DNA of 7,493 nucleotides from contig CAIJTL010000966.1 in the NCBI GenBank assembly GCA_903823545.1, forward strand, positions 1-7,493, in the 5' to 3' direction. Position numbers and translations under genes: made by a program. This document shows positions 1 to 7,400 of the stretch, one piece after another; position 1 is the first letter of the stretch; every line of letters begins with the position of its first letter. Source of the stretch: an uncultured Planctomycetaceae bacterium. GTDB lineage: Bacteria; Planctomycetota; Planctomycetia; Planctomycetales; Planctomycetaceae. Under the pieces are notes generated by a model, which was not told the DNA's origin, made no database searches, and was given only the letters and a program-made list of their open reading frames with translations.

Positions 1-26
1 GCTTTGAATTCCTTCACGATACTCAT
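1..26 (-). CDS. mscL: 5' end of a gene, probably large-conductance mechanosensitive channel MscL (partial)
   Basis: Only the first eight codons and two bases of a ninth lie in the window. The ATG at 26-24 opens the peptide MSIVKEFK, followed by GC, which must be alanine. A strong ribosome binding site (AGGAGG, seven bases upstream) makes this a real gene start rather than a chance ATG. MscL proteins typically begin MSI(I/V/L)KEF followed by a short segment and the first membrane helix, so MscL is the best match. MscL is an inner-membrane homopentamer that opens under membrane tension to release solutes during osmotic downshock. Eight residues cannot prove the family: the gene start is secure, the identity is a recognition from memory. 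The gene is co-oriented with the kinase, 202 bases downstream of its stop, and probably has its own promoter. Confidence 0.5.
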
Positions 27-33
27 AGAAAAG

Positions 34-39
34 CCTCCT
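34..39 (-). promoter_or_regulatory. Ribosome binding site for the gene starting at 26
   Basis: On the minus strand this reads AGGAGG, a full anti-16S match, with seven bases between it and the ATG. It is the strongest Shine-Dalgarno sequence in the window and fixes the start of the left-edge gene. The region upstream (40-175) holds no convincing promoter. The best I see is a weak TTCGCA / TATGCT pair with 17-base spacing on the minus strand around 80-115, with four of six consensus bases in each hexamer. Confidence 0.75.
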
Positions 40-175
40 GCTTTGAGATCACTTCGTTAACGCTCAAGAACGACAGTCGAAGCATATCTGGAAAGAGGCT
101 GGCTGCGAATTTCAGTTGTTCGTGAAAACGAGAGTATCACCAACGAAGGGCATTCAGCTTGAAAACAGCGGTCTG

Positions 176-227
176 GTTGCCAATGCGAACGATCGGGCCT
201 GGAGACCAGATCATCGGCGTTGGCAAC
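176..227 (-). terminator. Inverted repeat just downstream of the kinase stop, possible terminator
   Basis: Arms of 11 bases at 176-186 (GTTGCCAATGC) and 217-227 (GCGTTGGCAAC) are inverted copies with one mismatch. A second small hairpin, CTGG-AGA-CCAG at 199-209, sits in the loop. The structure begins two bases after the kinase stop codon at 231-229, where a terminator or 3'-end stabilising structure would be expected. On the minus strand there is no immediate T-run after the distal arm; a TTTT occurs about ten bases later. This is therefore not a canonical Rho-independent terminator, and function is inferred from position only. Confidence 0.3.
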
Positions 228-228
228 G

Positions 229-2568
229 TCAAACGGTAATTGCCGGTTTGCGAGTCACTTTACCTGGCTGACGCAACGCTGGTTGGCTTGGCTTGAGGTA
301 ATCAACGTAGTCGCCGGAGTAACCATATCCCGACTTGCCGCTACCTGCCCCTTGTGAGCCATTCACCACGGCACCGAGCAGATTGATGCCGTGTTGTTGA
401 ATCAAGTGATTGACCTGACGCAACGAGACTCGCGAGTTCTTGTTCATGCGAACGACGAGCAACAGGCCGTCGGTTCGTGGAGCAACAATGCACGGATCGC
501 TGACGACGAGCAACGGCGGCGAATCGACGAGGACGAAATCAAACTCTGCACGTGCGTCTGAGATCAATCGATCAAATCGGTCGGCGGCGAGTATCTCAGC
601 CGGATTGGGCGGGCTCATGCCAGCCGACAGTAACCACAGGTTTTGTACCACACTTTCTTGAACGGCATTCACAAACTGAATCTCGTCGGCGAGTACTTCG
701 GCGGTCCCGATTTCATGTCGAGCGGAGAAGAGGCGATGGACCGTTGGACGTCGTAAGTCGGCGTCCAACAGCAGCACTCGCTTTCCAGATTGAGCGAGCG
801 CGATCGCCATGTTGGCGATGAATGTCGATTTTCCGTCGCCCGGTTCGGGGCTGCTGACTTGAATGACCTTCTGCTTCGTCGTATCGAGCCCCACGAACAA
901 CGCCGTTCGCACTGCTCGATAGGACTCTGCTTCTGCCGAACCCGGCCGATGGTAGTAACACAACGATGGTTGCAACGGGACTTCGGGGTTGAATTCCGTC
1001 CGGCTGACATCGAACTGCGGCACTGTGCCGAGGACCGGAACACCGGCCATCAGCTTGCGGACATCGTCAGCCGATTTGACGGTGATGTCGCGCCATTCAC
1101 GGAGGAAGACGATGCCGACACACAAGCCCAAGATGAATACCGTAGCTGCACCGACGATCTTAAGGTATCGCTTTAAGCTCCATTTGTCACGAACGGGGGC
1201 GAGCGGCTTCATCGTGTAGCCTTTGTTTTCGCGAGTCATATCGAACTCGCTCACTTTGTTGACGATCGCGCCCCATTGCGTCTTCAGGCGTTCCAAATCT
1301 TCGCTGCGAGATTGATCTTCGAGCAGGTACTTAACGATGTCTTTGACGCTCTTGGATTCCGCGTCGTAGATGCGGCTGAGCTGTCCATCTTTGTGGTCGA
1401 TTTCCTGAAGCTGTTGTTGCAGCACTCGCATGTAGATGTCCGCGAAGTTTGCCTTCTGACCTTGGTTGTCACGGGTCACGAGGTCCGGAACGGAAATACC
1501 GCGAGCTTCATAGTACTGCTTGACCTTGGCCATGCTCTTGCGAAGGTTCTGCACCTCCGGATGATCGTCCGAAAAATCCTTGAGCAATTTCTGTTCGTCT
1601 AAAGCGAGAGCCAGCATTCGCTGACCTGCCTCGTCCGCTGGATTCACACCAGCTGCGGGAGCGACGACTGCACCGGCTCCGCCCTGAGTTCCTCCATTTT
1701 CTGAAGTGGCGATCAAAAGGCGAACAAGGCTTTCCAGCTCTTCGGTCGACTTGCCTTGATCAATCGCAGACTGCAAGGCGTCGGCTTTGCCGTTAATCGC
1801 AGATTTTTTCAGAATCAACTGCGTTCGTTCTTTTGAGATTTCGACCAATCGCTCTTGATGCACGTTGGTGACATCACCCACTTGGCGCTGATCGCCAGGA
1901 GCGTTTCGCCAAATGAGTGGAGCATCTTTGCGAAAGACGACCAACTCTTGTTGCTTCACTTCAATCTTACTGGCCAATTCGCTGTTCATCTTTGAGATCT
2001 GCTTCGACAGCTCGCCGGTCACTTCTTCCTGCGACTCTTTGAGATAGTCGCGATAGGCGTCGATGATTGCCGTCACGATGGCTCGCGCATCATCTTTGTT
2101 TTTGCTCCGAACTTTGATCTCAAAGACGTTCATGAATGACCCGTCATTGCCCGCAGTTCTACGAACATCAAGACATTCCAAGATGTCTTCCGCCGGGTCT
2201 GTCGATCGCTCCAGAGTCGGCAGCTCCTTCAGGTTCCCCTTTTCAATCGCCTTCTCGATCAACATTGCGCTCTTGATGATCGAGATATGTTCGGCTCGTT
2301 CGCCGAATGCTTTTACCATCGCGTCATGAATGGGGACTTGAGCACGCTGAGAAACCAGAATTTGTGCGACCGCATTGAATTCTGGCCCCAACTTGTTGAA
2401 CGCCATTTGGCCGAGACCAACGCCCACAATTAGGCCGATCAGCAACAACCATTTGTGTCGCCACACGATCTGCACCACGTCGAAATCGCGTGGCGGAGCC
2501 TCGTCGATCACCGCGGGTGAAAAGGTGCTCATAAACTCGAATGGCTTGTCTTCGACTACGGGCTTCAT
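229..2568 (-). CDS. Wzc-like polysaccharide co-polymerase with C-terminal BY-type tyrosine autokinase
   Basis: This inner-membrane protein couples control of exopolysaccharide or capsule chain length and export to ATP-dependent autophosphorylation on tyrosine. I chose the ATG at 2568 (779 residues). The same frame runs back to a GTG at 2670, but those 34 extra codons lie inside the inverted repeat 2623-2696 and look non-coding; a weak AAGG about 11 bases upstream is the only RBS. Domains, numbered from the chosen start: Wzz-type N-terminus with membrane helix about 40-60; periplasmic part with coiled coil (about 176-266 and 320-445) and a Gly/Ala-rich stretch near 292-308; second helix about 470-489 after a proline-rich junction; ExxRxxR oligomerisation motif (E548, R551, R554); Walker A PEPGDGKST with K580; Walker A' LLLDADLRRPT (599-609); Walker B FVLVDSPP (678-685); C-terminal tyrosine cluster Y748, Y750, Y754, Y757. 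All kinase motifs look intact. It follows the epimerase, co-oriented. No Wza exporter or Wzb phosphatase is in the window. Confidence 0.93.
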   Translation of the reverse strand: MKPVVEDKPFEFMSTFSPAVIDEAPPRDFDVVQIVWRHKWLLLIGLIVGVGLGQMAFNKLGPEFNAVAQILVSQRAQVPIHDAMVKAFGERAEHISIIKSAMLIEKAIEKGNLKELPTLERSTDPAEDILECLDVRRTAGNDGSFMNVFEIKVRSKNKDDARAIVTAIIDAYRDYLKESQEEVTGELSKQISKMNSELASKIEVKQQELVVFRKDAPLIWRNAPGDQRQVGDVTNVHQERLVEISKERTQLILKKSAINGKADALQSAIDQGKSTEELESLVRLLIATSENGGTQGGAGAVVAPAAGVNPADEAGQRMLALALDEQKLLKDFSDDHPEVQNLRKSMAKVKQYYEARGISVPDLVTRDNQGQKANFADIYMRVLQQQLQEIDHKDGQLSRIYDAESKSVKDIVKYLLEDQSRSEDLERLKTQWGAIVNKVSEFDMTRENKGYTMKPLAPVRDKWSLKRYLKIVGAATVFILGLCVGIVFLREWRDITVKSADDVRKLMAGVPVLGTVPQFDVSRTEFNPEVPLQPSLCYYHRPGSAEAESYRAVRTALFVGLDTTKQKVIQVSSPEPGDGKSTFIANMAIALAQSGKRVLLLDADLRRPTVHRLFSARHEIGTAEVLADEIQFVNAVQESVVQNLWLLSAGMSPPNPAEILAADRFDRLISDARAEFDFVLVDSPPLLVVSDPCIVAPRTDGLLLVVRMNKNSRVSLRQVNHLIQQHGINLLGAVVNGSQGAGSGKSGYGYSGDYVDYLKPSQPALRQPGKVTRKPAITV

Positions 2569-2622
2569 CGCCTGTCGCCTTTTGAAAAGTTGTAGGTTGT
2601 GAATTTTGCGTTCGTGGCGATT

Positions 2623-2696
2623 GTTTAACCCCAACGCCAACGGCGTGGGGGCGAAGCAATCGACCTGCACGCACGCCGTTGGCGTTGCGGTTAAAC
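2623..2696. repeat. 25-bp inverted repeat with one mismatch between epimerase and kinase genes
   Basis: Arms at 2623-2647 (beginning GTTTAACC, ending AACGGCGTG) and 2672-2696 (beginning CACGCCGTT, ending GGTTAAAC) are inverted copies with 24 of 25 bases matching, around a 24-base loop. The core of each arm contains the smaller palindrome-like string CGCCAACGGCG or its complement. The repeat starts three bases after the epimerase stop codon and ends 54 bases before the kinase ATG. As RNA it would form a very stable stem. No T-run follows it on the minus strand, so it is not a standard intrinsic terminator. It resembles REP-like dispersed intergenic elements. It could protect the epimerase message, attenuate kinase expression, or be a mobile MITE-like remnant. 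Confidence 0.85.
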
Positions 2697-2699
2697 GCT

Positions 2700-3647
2700 C
2701 TAGTTTTTGTTGCGATACACGCTCGCGTAATAGTTGATCGTTCGTTGCAGTCCTTCGGTCAGTCCCACCTGTGGCTGATAGCCGAGTTCACGTTCCGTCG
2801 CGGAGATATCAGCCCAAGAATCTTTTACGTCGCCCGCTCGCGGAGGAGCGAAGATCGGATCAAACGGGACCTTCAGTCGGTCGCAAATCTGTCGCAGCAA
2901 GTCGATGACGGTGAGTGAGCTGCCGCAGGCGACGTTGAAAACCTTGCCGCTGACACCGTTCGCTCGCGAGGCCAACAAGTTGGCATGTACGACGTTGCCG
3001 ACATACGTGAAGTCGCGCGACTGCGATCCGTCGCCGAAAATCGTTGGCCGACGTCCCTCTAGCACCGCTGCCACGAACAGCGGGATCACCGCAGAATACG
3101 GACTCGCGGGATCTTGTCGTTCGCCGAAGATATTGAAGTAGCGGAGTCGTACTGTTTCGAGCGGATAGCAGGCGGCAAAAGCTTCGCAATAAAGTTCGCC
3201 CGCCAACTTGGCTGCGGCATACGGAGAAAGCATTTGTGGGAGTTGTGATTCTCGTTTCGGCATCGTCGGCTCGTTGCCGTAAGCACTGCTCGATCCCGCG
3301 TAAACGACTCGGCGAACTCCCGATTGGCGTGCAGCATCGAGCACCGTCACGGTCCCCGTCACGCATGCGTTGTGTACCAACACAGGATCTTTCACGCTCA
3401 AAGGAACTGAAGCGAGAGCCGCTTGATGGAACACAATCTCGACACCATCAATCGCTTGCTGGACGGCCTTGGCATCGGAGACGTCGCCGTGGAAGAACTC
3501 AAAGCCATCTTTCAAATGGGCCAAGTTGTTCAACGAACCCGCGCAGAGATTGTCGAGCACCCGGACGCGATGTCCTTCCTCAACCAAGCGCGTCGTGATG
3601 TGCGAGCCGATGAAGCCCGCTCCTCCAGTTACCAAATATGTCGTCAC
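2700..3647 (-). CDS. NAD-dependent nucleotide-sugar epimerase/dehydratase (GalE/WbpP-like extended SDR)
   Basis: This 315-residue protein is full length for the extended short-chain dehydrogenase family that epimerises or dehydrates UDP-sugars in the cytoplasm for polysaccharide synthesis. The N-terminus carries the Rossmann dinucleotide motif [10 protein letters not shown] (residues 7-16), and D32 in LDNL is the NAD-ribose-binding acid. The active site is Ser119-Ser121 in AGSSSAYG with Y143 and K147 in [23 protein letters not shown] (169-180), SAVIP and [12 protein letters not shown] (206-216) form the sugar-nucleotide side and resemble UDP-GlcNAc/UDP-GlcNAcA C4-epimerases (WbpP type) and UDP-glucose 4-epimerases; exact substrate cannot be assigned. 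The start is GTG at 3647, placed correctly for the Rossmann strand (MTTYLVTGG) and preceded by a modest AAAGGG site. It is co-oriented with the kinase gene, 131 bases upstream of its chosen start, with the long hairpin between them, and probably supplies an activated sugar for the polymer the kinase controls. Confidence 0.92.
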   Translation of the reverse strand: MTTYLVTGGAGFIGSHITTRLVEEGHRVRVLDNLCAGSLNNLAHLKDGFEFFHGDVSDAKAVQQAIDGVEIVFHQAALASVPLSVKDPVLVHNACVTGTVTVLDAARQSGVRRVVYAGSSSAYGNEPTMPKRESQLPQMLSPYAAAKLAGELYCEAFAACYPLETVRLRYFNIFGERQDPASPYSAVIPLFVAAVLEGRRPTIFGDGSQSRDFTYVGNVVHANLLASRANGVSGKVFNVACGSSLTVIDLLRQICDRLKVPFDPIFAPPRAGDVKDSWADISATERELGYQPQVGLTEGLQRTINYYASVYRNKN

Positions 3648-3677
3648 GAACAGCCCTTTCCGAAAACAGTCGCGACG

Positions 3678-3693
3678 CTCGGAACACTCCGAG
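3678..3693 (-). promoter_or_regulatory. Small hairpin in the leader of the epimerase gene
   Basis: CTCGGA (3678-3683) and TCCGAG (3688-3693) form a perfect six-base stem with a four-base loop, 30 bases upstream of the epimerase GTG. On the minus strand it is followed about ten bases later by a TTTT, so it could be a weak terminator for the upstream gene or a leader structure. The rest of the gap 3648-3818 holds a second weak inverted repeat (TTGTGC at 3769-3774, GCACAA at 3796-3801) and a possible extended -10 (TGCTAAAGT on the minus strand, near 3711-3719) without a good -35. None of these is strong. Confidence 0.25.
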
Positions 3694-3818
3694 TGCGCAG
3701 AATGAGTCGGAAAACTTTAGCACTCGAATCGACGGCAACGCCGAAGCGTTTACCAGGATGCGAACTTGTTGTGCCCCGCGCGACCCGCACGATCAGCACA
3801 ATGTGACGTGGCGGCGTC

Positions 3819-4160
3819 TCATTCCCACTCTCGCAGCTCCTTCGGACGATGTTTGGCTTCTTCTTCGGTGCTCTCGCCGTAACTGAGATCAATCAGGATC
3901 AACGCTTCATCCGTCAGTCCGGATTGTTCAGCCAGCATTCTGGCTCGGTCGTAACTGCCTTGGGTGAAGAACGCCATCTTCTTGGTCGCAACAAACCTGG
4001 CGATGAAAACCGCCCCCGCAACACACCCGCCGATGCCACCGGCCATCCGATTGTCGGCGATTTCGATGAAGCCCACGACGAGTGTCGCCACTGCCAGAAA
4101 TCCCAGAACCACTCGCAGCCATGCGGTGAAGATGGACTTGAAACTCAGTCCAATCGGCAC
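3819..4160 (-). CDS. C-terminal fragment of the interrupted membrane protein, possible GTG restart
   Basis: If the locus is expressed in two pieces, the first usable start after the TAG is the GTG at 4160, sixteen bases downstream. It gives 113 residues holding both predicted membrane helices (about 11-31 and 40-58) and the charged C-terminal tail. No Shine-Dalgarno sequence precedes this GTG, so independent initiation is unlikely; reinitiation by ribosomes that have just terminated at the nearby TAG is possible. The GTG also falls inside what looks like a conserved GVPIGLS motif, which argues that it is an internal valine rather than an original start. Confidence 0.35.
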   Translation of the reverse strand: MPIGLSFKSIFTAWLRVVLGFLAVATLVVGFIEIADNRMAGGIGGCVAGAVFIARFVATKKMAFFTQGSYDRARMLAEQSGLTDEALILIDLSYGESTEEEAKHRPKELREWE

Positions 4161-4316
4161 ACCGTGCCAACCGCTCTATGATTCCTCAAAGATGAAATGC
4201 GACCCCGTCGGGATCAGCGGGATGTAGTACAAGTGCCCAAAGTTGGTCTTCACTCGACCAATCCCCGGAACGGCATCCACATCTCCATAAAGTCCGCTGC
4301 CCCAAACGATGATCAT
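3819..4316 (-). pseudogene. Small two-helix membrane protein gene interrupted by an in-frame TAG at codon 47
   Basis: A single minus-strand frame runs from the ATG at 4316 to the TGA at 3821-3819: 166 codons, with one internal stop, TAG at 4178-4176. The ATG has a good ribosome binding site (AAGGAG, seven bases upstream). Before the TAG it encodes 46 residues with VWGSGLYGDVD and a hydrophobic FGHLYYIPLIPTGSHFIF segment. After it, SGWHGVPIGLSFKS leads into two likely membrane helices (about residues 63-83 and 92-110) and a charged tail to residue 165 containing a TPR-like helix (ARMLAEQSGLTDEALILIDL). The two halves read as one protein: neither has a sensible end or beginning of its own at the break. 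A single substitution from CAG, AAG, GAG, TGG or TAC/TAT would create this stop. I recall planctomycete proteins of this general pattern, with LYYIPLIP leading on to a GVPI-like segment, but cannot verify it here. No function is known to me. Alternatives are a sequencing error, termination-reinitiation, or amber read-through. Confidence 0.6.
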
Positions 4317-4323
4317 TGTTTGG

Positions 4324-4329
4324 CTCCTT
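4324..4329 (-). promoter_or_regulatory. Ribosome binding site that fixes the start of the small membrane protein
   Basis: The minus strand reads AAGGAG, seven bases before the ATG at 4316. This is the main reason for taking the frame back to 4316 instead of starting at the GTG at 4160, and it exposes the in-frame stop. Confidence 0.7.
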
Positions 4330-4330
4330 G

Positions 4331-4342
4331 TGAGGATCCTCA
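4331..4342. promoter_or_regulatory. Perfect 12-bp palindrome upstream of the small membrane protein, possible operator
   Basis: TGAGGATCCTCA equals its own reverse complement and lies one base beyond the ribosome binding site of the gene starting at 4316. A dimeric regulator could bind such a site and block transcription or initiation. It does not extend beyond twelve bases and no second copy was noticed in the window, so chance remains a real possibility. Confidence 0.2.
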
Positions 4343-4353
4343 TTACGCGAGAG

Positions 4354-4380
4354 TCTCATTCAGTCCGATTTGAAATGAGA
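4354..4380 (-). terminator. Weak hairpin downstream of the CHAT gene
   Basis: TCTCATT (4354-4360) pairs with AATGAGA (4374-4380); the stem can grow by two pairs with one bulged A. It lies about 70 bases after the CHAT stop codon and before the next gene. The stem is AT-rich and no T-run follows on the minus strand, so termination activity is doubtful. The remainder of 4381-4448 shows nothing recognisable. Confidence 0.2.
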
Positions 4381-4448
4381 AGCCGTACGCACCAAAACCC
4401 ACGGACGCCGTTCCGCTCTTCAAAATGAAGCGTCAGAAAATCAATCGC

Positions 4449-7400
4449 TTACTTCGCTGGTCCGACAAAAATAAAGCTTGCCCAATGAGCGGGAGTGTTC
4501 CAGGCCGCTTGCTTGCGGAGTTGTCGTTTCGCGTCATGCAGCGCGGCAGCGACACGGAGCGGGCGGTTAGCGGAAACGTCGACTGCCAATCGGCGATAAA
4601 AGTCGGTCATCAATTCTGACGTGCTTTCATCCGAAACCTGCCACAAGCTGGCCACGACTTGTCGAGAGCCTGCGGCGAGGAATGCTTGCGCCAACGAAGT
4701 GCTCGCCTCCATAGGCCGTTCGGGACCGATGCTTGTTTGACACGCACTGAGGACCGCCAATTCGCAGCCTGTGAGGTCTGATCGCAAGATGTCGAGATAG
4801 GAGAGATACCCGTCGTCACGGCCGCTGGCGTCAGCAGACAACAACAGGCCGCCGAAGAGATTGTCAGCGCGCTCATCGACAAATCCGTGCGTTGCCAAAT
4901 GAAGAAATCGATGTGTAGGCATCTGGCCGCTGACTCGCGATTCCGTGGCATCATCATCGAGCAGCGCTGTGACGTGCTTGGGCCAGAGTGACTCAATCCG
5001 CTGACATTCGCTTGAAACACCCGGCAGCGGCGCGGCATTAAACCGATTTCCGGCGCGACTCGCTCCTTCACGAACAACACCGACTCGATTTTCATCCTGT
5101 TTTCCTGAGTGCCCAACAAGCAGCAATCGAAGTTCGCGTGCTGAGTCGACCGGCGTCCGGTCGGTCAATCTGGCGAGGACCGTGGCCGAAGGAACGTAAG
5201 TCAGTGCGGGCCATTCATCCAAAACATATTTCGCTTCTGGGCCGGCTGTGAGCAGCAGCGCTTCAAAGGGAAGTTGATGCAACGCGCCGTCGGGAACGAT
5301 CACGATCGCTTTTGGCTGACGTCGAGCGACTGCTTCGCGAACGGCAACAGGCAGCAGCGTGTCGGCAACGATCGTCAATGCACTCGGTGTGATTGGTTGC
5401 CCTTTGATTGTGGCGACGGTTCCGGAAAGACCACGAGCATTGTTCGGAAACATCGGGACCGTTGCCGCGAGATACCACGTCACCAAACGCGAAGCGATTT
5501 CTCGCGTCAGTGGTCCTGGTGGAATCGGTTCGAGTCCGCGACGCAGCAAACCCTTGTCGACCGACAATCTTCCGACGATGCCGCGTGTTTCCTCGGAAAC
5601 GATCTCAAATTCCACGGCGACCGAACGCTTGGTCTCTTTGTTGATCTCAGCGGCATCGCGTCGAATCGCCGGCTGTTGAAACTGCAACGCGGGAAGCGTT
5701 TGAGTGACTTGAAGCGGAATGACTTCCACCGATCGACCTGATCCATCGATGATCCACACCGCACTCGACCGGCTTCCCAACTGAAAGAACAACATCAAAG
5801 TGTCTTGTGGAAGCAACTCTTTTTGTACGCGAGACAGTTCGCACAATGAATCTCGGCTCGTCATCAATTGGGCGTAAACGGGGCTCGCATCACGAATTGC
5901 TCGCCACACAGCAGCGTATTCCTTTTCCACATGGCTCAAATCCTTTTGCAATCTCGCGACATCGTCCTTTTCTTCTGTCGCTAACGTCGGGACGGAGGTT
6001 GTCGGTGGCAAATCATTGCATCCATCTTTCGTGGAAGATGCTGATGGGCTCGATGTTGATGTCGCGGAGGTCGATTTTGGGTTGAGTGCCGGTTCGCCTA
6101 TTTCGCGTCCTTGTCGATTTTGTCGTGCGATCGCATCGGCCAACTGATTTCGCAGACGAACTTGTTCCTGGGCAAGTCGACGCTCTTGTGGCAACAGTCG
6201 ATGTTGTGATTCGACAGAAAGAGTCCCTTTCAAGTCGATTCCTGCCAGTTGCAATTGGTCAAGTTGCGTGCGACTGCGTGATTGCTCGGCAGTACGGAAC
6301 GCGGCTTCCGGTTGCTTTGCCGCAAGCTGCCACTCGACGAGCCGTTCAAATGCCGGGGCGAATTGTGAAAAGAACTTTGCACGACCTGCCTCGGCATCGC
6401 CGGCGGTTTCTGTTCGAGCTGATTCCGCCACGTCGACGGCTTGCTGTAACAGGCGAATCGCCTCGGTGAGATCCCCTTCGCGTGATCGTCGTATCGCTTG
6501 ATTGGCCCACGTGACATACCGGTCGAGCGGCGATGTCGCACGCTCATGCAACAGCTTCTCCGCTTGATCGAGCGCAGTGGCGGCGAGCGATTGATCGTCG
6601 GTCTGCAATGCGAGCCCTCCGATCAAGCTCAACACTTGAGCCTCACGAGCCGCTTGCCCGCGCGCGTGAAACACGCTCGCCGCCGCTCGCCAGTGTTCGA
6701 TCGCCGCCGACACATCGCCTCGCCGCGCGGCCAACGAGCCAAGTAGTTGATGTGCGGTCGCCGCTTCCGAATGTTGACTGCGGCGATGTTGCTGACAGAG
6801 CCGAAGGGCCGTCTCCGCGTTTGATTTCGCTTGATCGGGCAAGCCGAGATCGCGACTGATCGCCGATAAAACATTGTGTGCGGCGGCAAGCTGCCGTGAG
6901 TCTTTCCCAAAGACCGACTCCGTCACACGAGCGGAGTTCGCTGCGTACTCAGCGGCCGATTCGGTCAGACCTTGGTTTTGATGAATCACGGCCAAGTTCA
7001 GAAGGATGTCCGCACGCAGTCGATCAGCTCGAACTCCGCGTTGTGACGCTTCTTCTAAGATATGCTGATTGAGCGAAATCGCCTCACGAAAACGTCCGAC
7101 CGAAGGCAACAGTGCCGCCAGTTGCAACTTAGCGATCGATCGATCTGGGTCATCGGCAGTCAGCCGTTTATCCGTGATATCAATCGCTTCGCGCAGCAAC
7201 GACTCCGCTGCCGTGAGGTCGCCAACTGCTCGTCGCACAGACGCCAGTTGCATCAACAGACGAACGCGTTCGCGGGACGCTTCCCCCTGCCGATATACCG
7301 CCAGTGATTGCTCAAGCAGTTCCGTTGCTCTGGGCAATTGGCCATCTTTCGCGAGCAGTTCGCCGAGCGTTGTCGTTGCCGCTGTCGTCAGTCGATGTTG

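Noticed and set aside
2324..2674. Minus-strand alternative frame of 116 codons overlapping the kinase start
   Set aside because: It lies out of frame within the kinase N-terminus and the inverted repeat; the kinase frame carries the membrane helix and family pattern.
3423..3806. Plus-strand open frame of 127 codons across the epimerase start
   Set aside because: It overlaps a well-supported minus-strand gene over most of its length, has Arg/Thr-rich composition typical of an antisense shadow, and shows no family motif.
4176..4178. Recoding of the in-frame stop as selenocysteine or pyrrolysine
   Set aside because: Selenocysteine uses TGA, whereas this is TAG. Pyrrolysine would need pyl genes, none of which are in the window and which I do not expect in this group, and no catalytic motif surrounds the site. 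A nonsense mutation or sequencing error is simpler.
5274..5741. Plus-strand open frame of 155 codons inside the CHAT gene
   Set aside because: It is fully antisense to the protease region, is rich in Arg, Asp and Cys without domain structure, and has no convincing ribosome binding site.
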